Below are positions 50,166 through 62,067 of a stretch of DNA of 64,000 nt, one piece after another. The notes below the pieces were generated by a model that saw only the letters and a list, made by a program, of their open reading frames with translations, was not told the origin of the DNA and ran no database searches. Source of the stretch: Mortierella alpina (lineage: Eukaryota > Mortierellomycota > Mortierellomycetes > Mortierellales > Mortierellaceae); the NCBI GenBank assembly GCA_029449245.1, contig JANATF010000001.1, positions 2,976,001-3,040,000 of the forward strand, in the 5' to 3' direction. The position numbers and the translations under genes were made by a program. Numbering within the stretch: position 1 is the stretch's first letter; each line of letters begins with the position of its first letter.

Positions 50166-52251
50166 TTAAATCTTGTGTGGCGAATTAATGATGAGCGCAA
50201 AGAGGAGGCCTGACACAAGACCTGCGGCCGGGAGCGTGAACACCCACGAGGACCCCACAAGTGCAAGGATCTTCCAATTGACAGACTTCAAACCTCCACC
50301 GCTGCAGAGACCAACAGCCGTCGTGGAGCCAGTAATACAGTGCGTGGTAGACACGGGCATACCAAGCTTGGAACAGGTCAGGACGGTTAATGAGGTCCCG
50401 AGCGAGACACTAAATCCTCTGCTTGGAGACATGTAAGTGATCTTGTTGCCCAAGGTTGCCATGACCTTGTATCCGTAGGTCAAGAGACCGATGTCGATCG
50501 AAACTGCACCATATGCCAGAATCCACAAGGGTACTGGTGCCTTGCCGCCGACGTCCACAGCGCCATTCTTCCAGATGTAAAAGATCGTCGTTAGAGGGCC
50601 AATTGCGTTGGCAACGTCGTTGGACCCATGCGCAAAGGAAGCAAAGCAGGACGTAAGGACCTGGAGCGTACAAAACAGCTGCTCGGTCTTGCTATCATAA
50701 CGCGTGGAGCTGTCGTGTATGCGGTCAATCTCCGCAGTGTTTGTGTTGATGTCCTGGACCATGCCATAGGTCAACTTGGCCTTAAGTTTGCTGAACAGGA
50801 CCCGGTGTCTCTGAGTTCGTGGGGTGTCATCTAAATGCTTCAGACTATGGTTGACGACTCCAGGAGAATCGTGATGGGGTGAGAGAGCCTCCTCCAAAGT
50901 CTTGGCTTTGAGACCATCAGGCGAATGAGGCGCCGAAGAGCCAGCGCCGTCGCCGAGAGGCTGATCCTTCATTTGAAATGACCTCAGATGCAGCTGTGAA
51001 TCCTTGGGAGGGATAGGTTTGACAAATGGAATGTAGAGCGAGTGGTACCAGTGCAATGGCTCGCCGTGTTCGATTTTTCGTCGAAGATAGGGGCGCATGA
51101 AAAAGAAGCACCATAAGAAGACTGCGGCTGCTATACCGAAGGAGATGGACAGAATCACTCCGATGGGCAACTTGGACAAGCTCAGGCCGGGAGAGCCTTT
51201 GAAGACGATGTAGAAGACGTTGATGAAGATCGTGATCGAGAAGTAGAATGGAATGGCAATCAGGCCACGTTTGAGCGAGTTTGGATGTTTCAGGATGAGG
51301 TGCTTTGTGATTACAAAGATGAATGAGGTCACCTAGAGTGGAATAAAGAGGTACTGGTGTGAGAGAACGAGGAGCATGCTTGAGAGATGCTTCCCGAAAG
51401 GCGAAGCGAAGCGATAGAAGCAAGACTTACGAGGCCTGCACAGACAGGGGAGATGAGCCAGCTGCTCACAATCTTGCCAATCTCGATCCACTGGACGGCA
51501 CTAGTTCCAAAGCCAGCGATTCCAATACCTGTGATGGCTCCGACAATAGCATGCGTGGTTGAAACGGGCCAACCTCGGGAAGAGGCGAATAAGACCCAAG
51601 TAGAGGATCCGACCAAAGAGCACACCATGCCCAGCATCAACAAGGCGGGTTGTCCTGCAAACCTATCCACATCGATTAGTCCGCCCTTGATTGTATCTGC
51701 CGTCTCGGACCCCATGAGGAATGCGCCCGGGAGTTACATAAAAGAAGGATGAGTACGCGATGAGGGACAGAAGATGACCCGTCGCTCGCCAAAGATCACG
51801 CTGTTCACCTACCCAGGAATTCGCAAACTTGTGTTCAGGAGCGATGGTGTACAGTGGTTGTGGAATAAAAAAGAGTGGTCATCGTCAGCAATCGTAGAGG
51901 TTGCTGTACTGGCAGTAGTTTTTCAGCTCTACTTCTCTACAACAAATTCTTTCCCATACCGGTTGCGATGAGGACTGCCTGCTTAAGGTTTAGAGCTTTG
52001 GAGCCAACAGCAGCTCCGAAGCTGTTGCTAACGTCGTTTGCCCCTATCCTGTTCCGAGTATCGGGTGGGCAGGTGGACAGATGGGTGGACGGGGAGGCAG
52101 AGTAAGAGAAGTACAAACAGAAAATGTTAAGAGAAGCCAAGTCCATTGGAGTTGGTGCGCACACTTCTCCATGCTGCAGTTACCCGTAGCTGTCCAGGAA
52201 GGCAAAGATCATGCCAAGAGCAAAGAGGAATGTGTAGTCGCCTGGTAACAT
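50166..52251 (-). CDS. PHO89: Na+/phosphate symporter, PHO89/SLC20 (PiT) family
   Basis: Plasma-membrane phosphate importer. It begins MLPGDYTFLFALGMIFAFLD, then the signature GIGANDVSNSFG, and LIATVCEFLGAFLMGSETADTIKGG. The two inverted PiT repeats each carry the hallmark GWPVSTTHAIVGA (first) and GMPVSTTHCITGS (second), and HGSNDVANAIGPL. A large charged loop of about 170 residues sits in the middle. One exon is only 15 bases (51813-51827, coding CEFL in part). The next intron has GG, not AG, at its 3' end (51728-51727) in the only frame that preserves the protein. Otherwise the gene looks intact. It is divergent from the GCK kinase gene. Confidence 0.92.
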
Positions 52252-53070
52252 GGTGATTATGTAGGTGGTGTGGGAGGAAAGTGGGTGCGAAGGTAGAAGA
52301 GAAAGGAGGGGGCCGATGAAAAAGATCGCCGCGGTGGCGGTTTGCTGACGATCAAGACACCCCCATTGGCCAGCACGAGAGCATCGCCCGGCACTGGCAG
52401 GGACTTGCAGGGACTTGCAGGGACTTGCAGGGACTGACAATCCTGCCGGGACAGCAGAGCGTGTTTGTTTCACCCACAGAGGGCGCACAGACGGACGAGG
52501 CGACAGGAACAACGCGCACGCACACATCGGTCCCAAAAGGCTGGCATGGCTGGCACGGCTGGCATAGCGCTCGGTCGCCGCGGATCTTGCCTCAAGTCGT
52601 GGCTGGCCAGGCGAATTGCATCACGTCTAGGCGCGTGTCTTCGCCTACTGAGCCCGCGCGTTGGAGTGCATTGGCGAGGGCAACATGGCCGGGCGAGCTG
52701 CAGGACCCCGTGAAGCAGACACGATGAGTGCTGTGGCGACCAAGGTCGGGGCAACAGACGAGAGGCGGAAAGCAGGAAAGCAGGAAAAGCAGGAAAGCTA
52801 GCGCGCGCGCTCTGCATATCTCCAGGTTCTCCGTTCTCAGACATGACGGCTGACCCCTTTTCCATGCTTGCTGGGGTATAAAGGCCAAAGTTGGCCTCGC
52901 TCACGTCTGCCACTCATCCCTCTTTTCATTCCCTCGCTTGCACCATTGCCACACCTGCTGCACCACCTCATTACAGCCACCTGCTCTGCGGATTAGCCTC
53001 ACCTCAGCACTCTTTGCTCAAACTAACCAATCGTCAAGACCCAATTCCATCGCAGCACACACATTTCAGC
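52252..53070. promoter_or_regulatory. Divergent region, PHO89-like / GCK kinase
   Basis: The gap is 819 bases. It holds three perfect 10-bp repeats (52401-52430) upstream of the symporter and a TATA-like GGTATAAAGG at 52874-52883, about 190 bases upstream of the kinase ATG. No CACGTG box (the Pho4 site) was seen. Confidence 0.5.
52401..52430. repeat. Three 10-bp tandem repeats upstream of PHO89-like gene
   Basis: GGACTTGCAG occurs three times without a break, followed by a partial copy GGACT. It lies 150-180 bases upstream of the symporter start. Confidence 0.93.
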
Positions 53071-56000
53071 ATGGTAATGGCCTTTACGGCTCCTTCTCCA
53101 CAATTGCCCTTTTCCGCACTGACTTGCTGCAAAACGTGGCTGCAAGAAAAAAACATATACAAAGACCTGACTCTTCTCCTTTTGCACTCTCGTTACTGCG
53201 CGCGCCTGTACACACGATCTCTAGAGCGTTTCCAGTCAACGTGATCCAGAAGAGTTCTACACCAAACTCGAACGCATCGGTAAACTGACATAGAAACGCA
53301 ATGGGTGTTGTTACACCTGTGACCCTGAAGAGACTATTGCACAGCACCTTTTCTGCTCTCTCAGCCATCCGCCATGCTAGCCTGATGAACAACCCCGCAC
53401 TTGCTCATTGTATGTTATTGCTTGTACCTTGTTTTTTCCCTCTCTTTTACCCATGCCATGTGCAACCACACATCGGTTTGCCGCCAAACCAAACAGGAAA
53501 GGGATCGTTCGGCGAGGTCTTCAAAGGGTAAGTTCAGCGTCGAGAAGGACGTCCTGCTCCATTTGTTTGCTTGTTCGTGCTGAGCACGATGTGTTGCGAA
53601 TAGTGCCAAGCGCATCATGAACAAGTGTGATCATTGTTTTTGACCCCCCCTCCTCCTACACCTCCCACACCTGCTCGTCCCGCCCGCCCAGTAAAGTTCA
53701 CAGTTCAGCCCTTAGTCATCCGTCATTACGACTTGGGTTGCACCCTTTTGACCATGCCCCAATCCGACCCCCTGACTTTGGGCTTTCATGCTGTTTATTT
53801 TTAATACATGGCTGGGCGAGTCGTTTGACAACGATAAACCTCTCAGGGACATCAAAGGGGGGCAGGCTCGGCTGTGTTGAATGTACATTTCCAATCCATT
53901 CTTTCTCCTTGGCAACTATACCAATGGGTCTAACCCGCGCTGCGAATGCTTCGCTACTTTTAGATTCGATCGCAGGACGAAAAAGCCCGTAGCTATCAAG
54001 ATCATTGACCTGGAGAATGCAGAGGACGAGATTGACGATATCCAGCAGGAGATCAACATTCTCTCACAGCTGGACTCACCCTTTGTGACAAGGTGAGGCC
54101 ATCGGGCGGGATGGTGCGTTGACCGACTGAGTAATGACAGGGTTCCCGAAACTAACTATGTTCTCTTATCATTCCAGATACTATGCGTCTTATTTGAAGG
54201 GAGCTCACCTCTGGATCATCATGGAATACTGCTCGGGCGGGTCATGCTCTGATTTGGTACTTGGACCGTAGCCGTGCTGTGTTTGTGCATTGAGGAGATA
54301 ACCCCGACATGGAGCACCTGACTGATGTTGTTCAAACTCTTTTCCATGCCCCCATGGTCTCTGGAAAATAGATGAAAGCTGCCACCTTTAAGGAGGACTA
54401 CATCGCGATCATTGCGCGCGAGTTACTCAAGGGTCTAGAATATCTCCACGGCGAGGGAAAGCTTCATCGGGGTAAGCCTGGTACTTCTGGCAGCAGGTTG
54501 ATCCGCGGGCACGGAGTTGATGTTCGCGGTTTCCACCTGCATGCAATCAAGCAAAAAAACAAGAGGAAACCAAAGAAACTGAAAAAACTCTATTTCTTTT
54601 CCTTCTTCTCCGCACGTCACCTGCCCCTATGACTTCTTGGTACAGACATCAAAGGTACGTCGTACGAACACAGTGCTGTGCCTGGATCAAAAGAAAGGCA
54701 AATACCCGATCTATGAGACGTTCCCTCGCCCCTGAACTAACCTGCGCCTGCGTTTCTCTTCTTAAACTAGCCGCCAATGTCTTGCTGACCGCAGATGGTG
54801 ATGTCAAACTGGCCGACTTTGGCGTGTCGGGACAGGTATATACGATGGCTCTCGGTTCAAACTCGTCATGCTGCGCAGATAATCGTGCTAACCCCTGAGG
54901 CGTCCGATCAATTGCATGACTACAGCTGACAGCTACCATGACTAAGAAGAACACATTCGTGGGAACTCCAGTAGGTGTTTAGCCAGTGGCTTGTCCGCAT
55001 GTGCGCGTGCGTCCGAGGCGTTATATTAACACTCTTTATCAATATTCATTGATAGTTTTGGATGGCGCCCGAGGTCATTAAGCAATCAGGATATGACAAC
55101 AAAGCGGACATCTGGTCGCTAGGCATTACTGCAATTGAGCTCGCTAAAGGAGAGCCTCCATATTCAGATATGCACCCAATGAAGGTCCTCTTTTTGATTC
55201 CCAAAAACACACCACCCGTACTCGAAGGCAACTACTCGAGGGCTTTCAAGGATTTCGTAGCTGCTTGTCTACAGAAGGATCCAGCGCTTGTAAGATGCTG
55301 TGCTATCATTCGTTTCTGGTTTTGGTGAAATACAAATCGGTATCGGGTACTTAACACCATGACGCCCTCACCTGCTTAAAAACAGCGCCCGTCAGCGAGA
55401 GAACTCTCAAGGCATCGGTTTATTCGCTCCGCCAGGAAGTCCTCATATCTCACAGAGCTGCTTGAAAACCATGAGCGCTGGATGGCGGAGGGCGGAGGAC
55501 GCGACAGCGACTCTTCTGATGATGAAAGCGAAAGGTAGAGTCTCGTTAAGAGGCAGCTGATGTCCCTACGGACTCTGTCTTCTGATGTTAACAAGCATAC
55601 TTGGCCAATTGCCCTTTCATCAATGGAATTAGTAACCGATATGTAGACGCAACGGACGGGGGGTGGGACTTTGATGGAACGGTGCGCCTTCCCGCAACTG
55701 CGGCTACCACCCCTCCTACGCCAACACTCGATCCTTCTACGGTCGATTCCTCTGATTCGGGATCACGTAGCACTTCATCCAGCAACCATGGCTCACACAG
55801 CAGCGGACGCAGTCAAAAGTACGTCGGTGATTACAAGCGTAACAACGGGAAGAGCAATGGCAATGGCAAAGTTAACGGTAATGGCACCACAGGCAGTGAC
55901 GAGGTACGTTTATTTCTTTTCATCGCAGCAGCGGCAAAAGGTCTACGTGAATGAGAGTGCAACTTTGTTGGATATTTACACTGACATGCCCCACTCCTGA

Positions 56001-56414
56001 ATTGAAGGCGAGGATGGGCGAATCGGGCCACGATACTGTTCGTCACAAGGGCTATAGGAATGTCGAGCACCTGGCAGTACAGGAGCGCAAGGATCGCTCT
56101 CGTCCTTTGTCAGGCGAGGCAACCAGAGACAAAGTTTATCAGACCTTTGTTCGACCTGTACTCTCCAATGTACGTGTGCTGCGTTAAATGGAAATGTTTT
56201 CCAGTCTATCCTGTTTTTGTGGTTCTCATTCGCCTGACACACGCTTTCATAATCTTACAAATAACCATCGTCACAGCTTCAAGGGCTATGCCAACAAGAG
56301 AGCGAACGTCTCGCGATCGAAGATCTAATGGTGGCGTTTGAAAATGCAGAACAAGAGATGCCTGGCATTACGCGACACTTCGTCAAAGGCTTGAGCGAAC
56401 GACTGAACGGATGA
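53071..56414 (+). CDS. STE20-like kinase of the germinal-centre (MST3/Sps1) group
   Basis: Fourteen exons sum to 489 residues. The proposed first coding exon is only the ATG at 53071-53073, joined to 53225-53279 to give [20 protein letters not shown]. Then 53497-53527 ([11 protein letters not shown]), 53964-54092, 54178-54256, 54372-54471 and a 9-nt exon at 54646-54654. Next 54771-54835, 54926-54970, 55056-55289, 55386-55534, 55633-55903, 56008-56169, 56277-56414. Kinase motifs: [51 protein letters not shown]. There is no PH or CRIB domain, so it is a GCK, not a PAK. The tail is Ser/Gly/Asn-rich with a conserved-looking end ([15 protein letters not shown]). GCK-III kinases act in polarity and septation networks. 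The start exon is inferred from phase. Confidence 0.92.
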
Positions 56415-56569
56415 TGACGATGATGATGGTGTTATTCAGGCTGGCTACGGGGTGGCGGGGTGGCAATGGTTTCAAATACGGCTAGGGGTGCGGTGGGTAT
56501 GTCTGATAGCTGAGCAAAGGGGCCACTACCATTGTCTGTATAAACGATACCTCCTTTTTCTTATTGTTT

Positions 56570-56595
56570 GAGGCCTCTAATTGAGGCCTCTAATG
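56570..56595. repeat. 13-bp tandem duplication between convergent genes
   Basis: GAGGCCTCTAATT and GAGGCCTCTAATG lie head to tail between the kinase and THI20 stop codons. Each contains the palindrome GAGGCCTC. Confidence 0.88.
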
Positions 56596-56627
56596 TCTAC
56601 CGCATTTTTTTCTGTGCCAATCGTTTT

Positions 56628-58969
56628 CTACAGCTGGTGCTGAGCCATGTCCCAGAATGAAATCTCGAGTCTGGTCGCAGTTCTGAAAATACTCTCAAGG
56701 TGCTTGAGGCGGTGGGCAGAAGGCTGCTCAGTGTTGCACTGGCGCTCCAGATTGGCTAAAAGAAGCGGACAAAAACGAGCATTGAGATTGTAAGTCGGTT
56801 GATGGTAAATACGGTAAAAGTCGGAGCGCGATTCAAAAGTAGTAGGAGCCCTACCGATACCGCGTTCCACGGCACCCTGGTAGTTGCTGTCATGGTAATT
56901 TTTGATCCATTCCCAGTACGGGTTCGCGTCTCCTTTAACGGTGTTGGGGTCGTTGTACAGACGGTTTCCGATCTGACCGTATCCGATTAAACAAGGCGCG
57001 ATCGCAAGTCCAAGTTCCAGAAGACCTCCAGTCATGCCTGCCAGATTTACGAATACAGACCGTTAATGTCACAACTTCGATCTGCAACAAGTAATGCCTG
57101 CAGCACTTGGTACTTACCGATATCGAGCACATATCGCGTGTATGCCACGTTGGCCATGCTCTCTGGAGTGTTGATCATCTCCTCGTACGTGATGCCCCAC
57201 TTCTTGCAGTACTATTACACAGTCATTTTGCACAAGGTGGCCATAACACCATGTCAATATGCACGATTCTTCCAGGTAAAAAAAACACACTATTCACTTG
57301 ATGCCGTTACCTCAATGTGAAGGTTTGACTCGTGCGCAATGTGGACAACAATTTCAGCAAAGGCGCGGGACTCTTCCATAGTCCTGGCCTTGAACGCTCC
57401 TAGACCGTGAGCGCGAGCATAGGTTTGCAGGAACAAGTAATCCTGCTTCATGTAGTGGACGAAACTCTCCTTGGGCAGGGTTCCATCCGCGATACCTCGG
57501 ACAAACGAGTGGCGGGTATATTTCATCCAGTCGTCCTCGCACGCCTTGAGAAGGTAGTTGGTGAGCGGGTGTGGGTTGAATCGTGTGGGTCTGGAGGACA
57601 AGAAAGCAGCACGCAGGATGCGCGGATCAATTGAGTATGAATATCAGGATATATGGTGGAAAAAAACAGAGGAGATGCATCTTGGAGAGAGACGTACTTT
57701 TCAATGGATCGAGGCACAACATGATGAAAGTGGTTTAGACAACCCTTTCCCTGTCCCACTGTCAGTCCATCGCGAATGGCCGACTGGATGTAATCACCGG
57801 CACGGACAATAGCATCAAGTGCTATGAAGAATTATAACCAAGGAGTGCTACAGTTATTAACTGGCGTTCAAATTGTCCGTCGTAACGGTCAGATAACCAC
57901 GGTATTCACATTGATGGATACGGTACCTTCATGGCCGTGTGCGAGCTTGGCAGCGATGGCGGCGCTCAGGGTGCAGCCTGTTCCATGTGTACTGCTCGTT
58001 CGCAAGAACTCTTTTCGAAGCTCCGTAAAGACACCAGTTCGGGAATCCCAGATCAGATCGATCAGCTCCAGTTCTTCCATGTCTACCGAGAGATCATCCA
58101 CGGACTTGAAGAGCTCCTGAGGAAGAGCCTGTCCAGTGGACTTATAGAACGGCAAGTGACCGCCCTTCAACAGTACGATTGATGGACCCAAACGAGCAAG
58201 GTCCTGTGCTGCCAGCCTCATCTTGTCCAACGAATCAATCCTACTGTCCGTACTTACTGCAAATGTAGCATTGTCCAGTTTTGAATTGGCCAAGATGTAT
58301 TCTGCCTCAGGGACGTTGGGAGTGAGGATGAAGCAGAGTGGCAAGATCTCTCGAACTAGAGTGTCAATTGCAGAGCTGTCGAGAAGGACTGCGCCTGAAG
58401 ATGCGATCATGACCGGGTCTACGACGAGGTTTGGGATCGGACGGGCTTCAGGATAGTGCTTGCTTAGGGCCTTGGAAACGGCTGCAATGATCTCTGCGTT
58501 GCACAGCATGCCTACGGAGGTCAAAGGAGAGCGGCACAGTCAAGAGCTGGTGGTCATATTTTTCATAATATGTCGCTTTCGCGAAGAAGAAGTAAAAGGC
58601 TCTGCCTTACCCGTCTTGATTGCGTTCGTGCCAATGTCCCCCAGGACAGCCTCGAGCTGCTGAGCAACAAAGTCGGCGGGAATGGCATGGATGCCGTCGA
58701 CCCTGACAGTGTTTTGCGAGGTGACCGAGGTGATGACGGACGTGCCAAAGGTCTCAAGGGACGTGAAAGTCTTTAGGTCCGCCTGGATGCCAGCACCTCT
58801 ATGTTGAGAATAAGGCAAGGTGCGATCAGATAACGCGCTTCCCAAGAGGAGAGAGAGCCTGCTCACTCGAGCAAACAGCAGTGAAATGTTTTTTTTACCC
58901 GCCACTGTCGCTGCCAGCAATGGTCAGTGCCTTGAAAGGGACGTGCTGATGGGATCGGTCTGTGGTCAT
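56628..58969 (-). CDS. THI20: Bifunctional HMP/HMP-P kinase and thiaminase II (THI20-like)
   Basis: Two-domain thiamine enzyme. It starts [35 protein letters not shown] in pieces: the ThiD-type [13 protein letters not shown] motif binds the pyrimidine. Further ThiD motifs are VVDPVMIASSGAVLL, LTPNVPEAEYIL and THGTGCTLSAAIA (anion hole). The second half is a TenA/thiaminase II domain: FVRGIADGTLPKESFVHYMKQDYLFLQTYARA, then PCLIGYGQIG and the ending LEISFWDMAQHQL. The first domain phosphorylates hydroxymethylpyrimidine twice; the second salvages pyrimidine from degraded thiamine. Eight exons join with canonical introns. It is head to head with THI6 (290-base gap). Confidence 0.95.
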
Positions 58970-59259
58970 GATCGAGTGCGCTACAGAGTCGGAATGCGAA
59001 TGGGATCGGACGCTGAGGGAGCGAATGTAGCAGAGAGAATGAAGGCTGAAAATGGAAACACCGTCGATTATCTCACCTCTGATTCATAGCGCACAATTTT
59101 CGTGGGGTAAATATCGACGGGCACTGGCCGATGCGCGGCTGAACGAATCACATCTTTTTCATTCCATCCTCCACTTCCCGATCTCCCGCCCTCCTCCCAT
59201 TCACCTCCCATTCACCTCTTGTCCAACCCTCCACCAGTCTTGCAATTTCATACCCTGCC
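58970..59259. promoter_or_regulatory. Shared bidirectional promoter of THI20 and THI6
   Basis: Only 290 bases separate the two thiamine gene starts, so both promoters must lie here. The THI6 side is CT-rich with a repeated CATTCACCTCC (about 59199-59220). No TPP-riboswitch core was recognised. Confidence 0.7.
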
Positions 59260-61472
59260 ATGTCCAAGCCTGTTGTGGATTACTCGTTGTACCTCGTCAC
59301 AGACACGGGCCTGAACCACCCTTCGCGAACCCTGGTCCAGTCCGTCGAGGATTCGATCCTGGGAGGAGTGACCCTGGTTCAGCTGCGCGAGAAGGAGCTT
59401 GACACGGAGGCCTTTACCGCCTTGGCGCTACAGGTGCAGGCCGTCACTAGAAAGGTACAGGCTACAGTCTTCGCAGGAAGGTGGCACCGTTAATAAGGGA
59501 CGTTGGGCGACCCTGCCTAACTTCACTTTTAGGGCGCAGGAGATGAACGGTTGAATTTCAAACTCCTGCCAGAGATCACGATAAACGACAAACAGCATGC
59601 TGTTGATGCATGGAGGCGTGGGAAAGATATTGCCGCCGGGATTGATTGTCGACTAGGACGCATTGGAAACACTTGAGCTTGATGAGGACGACCCTGCGAA
59701 GTGATGTTCATAAGAGATCTCATCCGTCAGCGCACCTCTTGATGGTGCTCTCATCATGAGTGAAGGCTAACCATCTCTTCATTTTGATGAAAATGTTGTT
59801 TGCACGAGCAGTACAATGTCCCCTTGCTGATCAACGACAATATCGAGGTCGCACTCGCCATTGATGCGGAGGGAGCCCACGTGGGCCAGGATGACATCTC
59901 TTGTATCGAGGCGCGTCGACTGCTCGGACCCAACAAGATTCTCGGCATCTCTACAGGAACACCAGAGGAGGCCAAGAAGGCGCTCGCGGATGGGGCGGAC
60001 TATATCGGAATTGGTACGTGCTTCATGACCCAGACAAAGTCGCCCAAGCGTACCCTAGGGCCCATTGGAGTGCGCACTATTCTCGAAGTCATTCCTGCGG
60101 ACGCTCCCCTCAAAACTGTTGTCATTGGAGGCATCAAGCACGACAATACCCGCCGTGTCATCGCCCACTCTGCAGGATCGAATGGCCGTGTCCTGGACGG
60201 TATTGCCGTAGTCACGGGCATTGTCGGCGCTGTGGATGCCAAGGTGGCCTCGGAACAGTTGCTCTCGGAGTTCAAGGCGGGATTCGACATTGCTTCTCAG
60301 CGTCTTCAAGGAAAGGCTACTCCTACCGCCAGTGTTGAGGACGTCCTCAAAACCTTTCCACACCTGCTTGCCACCTTGAGAGAAAAGTCGCCTTTGACCC
60401 ATCACATCTCCAACTTTGTGGTCATGAACGATACCGCGAATGCTACCTTGGCTCTGGGTGGCTCGCCTATCATGGCGCCCTCGGCATCGGAGGCTGAGGA
60501 TTTGTCAAGGGTCGTGTCTTCTGTGGTTCTCAACATCGGCACGCTCACGGAGTCGTTCGTCGAATGCATGCTGGAAGCAGGTACATTTTCATAGATGATA
60601 ATGCTTGAAGCGCCATTTGTTGCTCTCTTTAGGTTGTTATTTATCAGTCTCTGAATGATCTCTCCGGGCCCATAGGAAAGCACGCGAATGCACAGGGAAA
60701 TCCAGTGGTCTTTGACCCTGTCGGAGCTGGAGCTACAACTTTGCGGGAAGCGACGACGCGTAGGATCTTAAATGCCATGCATGTTGATATTATCAAGGGA
60801 AACGCGGGAGAAATCTCGACAATTGCTAGGATCATTGGATGCGACACTGAGAGCATTGCTATGCGCGGCGTCGACAGCATCGGCAGTGGTTTCGCTGATC
60901 CTAGCGCGGTCGTTCGGGCAGTTGCCAAGCGTGAGAGTAAGAGTCGCCTCACTCCACTGTGAAAGTCCTTCATTTCTGCACACTTGCACACTTACACAGT
61001 TGGATGGGAGTCATACTGATAAATTCCTCCTTCGATGGCGCCTTTGTTAGACTGCGTCGTTGCCATGACAGGAGAAATCGACTACGTTTCGGATGGCGTC
61101 AGGACAGTGGCCATTGCGAATGGACATGCCTACCAGGGCCGTATCACTGGTTCAGGATGCATGATCGCTTCCTCCATCGCTTCTTTTGCTGCCATCTCTC
61201 CCAAAGATCACTTTGCTGCTGCTGTTGCCGGGTACGGATCATCAATTGAGTGCCAATTACATCCCACTGGTTTTGTTTTCATAATTTACTGACCAATTTT
61301 GAACTTTTTGACATTTAGAATCTTGGCACTCAACCTCGCAGGAGAGCACGCAGGCGCGCGCGACGACGTCCGTGGACCCGGCACATTCAGAGCCGCGTTC
61401 ATTGACGAGATTGCGAACCTGAAACCAGAGCAATTGCTAACTGAGGCCAAGGTCAAGACTGTGACTTTTTGA
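59260..61472 (+). CDS. THI6: Bifunctional thiamine-phosphate synthase and hydroxyethylthiazole kinase
   Basis: Five exons (59260-59454, 59812-60580, 60676-60936, 61051-61231, 61319-61472) give 519 residues. The ThiE domain (about 1-225) has LYLVTD, GGVTLVQLREK, VPLLINDN, GAHVGQDD, ADYIGIG and VVIGGI. The ThiM domain follows: SPLTHHISNFVVMNDTANATLALG, SPIMAP, VFDPVGAGAT, IIKGNAGEI, and the GSGCM anion-hole site with Cys. The kinase makes thiazole phosphate, and the synthase couples it to pyrimidine pyrophosphate from the THI20 product. This fusion is typical of fungi. The first intron (357 nt) is long for this gene. Confidence 0.96.
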
Positions 61473-62067
61473 AAGGCGATGGGTTGCATCTCACCATCAT
61501 CATTAGAGTAATATACACGTTGACAAACGAAGGAGTTTTCACTTTTCAATGCGAGGATCAATCGGAAGAATGTATATTATCATGGGTCGTTTTAGATCTA
61601 CAGTGGTCTATGTACTTATCTGCTTCGCCTCATCAAGCCCATTGTTTCTGTTTTCTTGTTTTTTTTTCGGAGCAAATGCTGCTGAGTTCTTTAATCATCA
61701 CAAGTTGTCAAGTTTCCAAAGGCCGTTATTTTCTTTTTGTGGTTGAAGGGAAGAGGAGGGGTTCGCGAAAGGTGAAGTATTATCATTAGATACTGTACAG
61801 GAGGGTATAAACAGCGTAGAAAGAATGGGGCCAGAGGAGGTCGAAGAAAACTATCGGATGTCATTAAGACCTTGATGATAGAAAGAAGAAAGAGAAGAGG
61901 CGCGAAAATAGAGTGAGCAAAATAAGAAAGGCAAAAGAAAGGTGCAATGGGCGGGTGGCTAGGAGGCAGATGGTATATGCGAAAAGGCAGCAAAAACGAC
62001 TCTTTTTTTTGGGGGGAGGATGAAAGAATGAAAATGTACATTGTTTGGCGCTTGGAGCGTTCCCTTC
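61473..62067. other. Convergent 3' region, THI6 / DUF3712-like gene
   Basis: About 600 bases separate two stop codons. The stretch is T-rich at 61650-61680 and GA-rich at about 61745-61970. These look like 3' UTRs. No gene is seen. Confidence 0.4.

Noticed and set aside
58970-59811. TPP riboswitch at the thiamine pair
   Set aside because: I looked for the CUGAGA and the matching conserved core on both strands in the promoter and in THI6 intron 1 and did not find them by eye.
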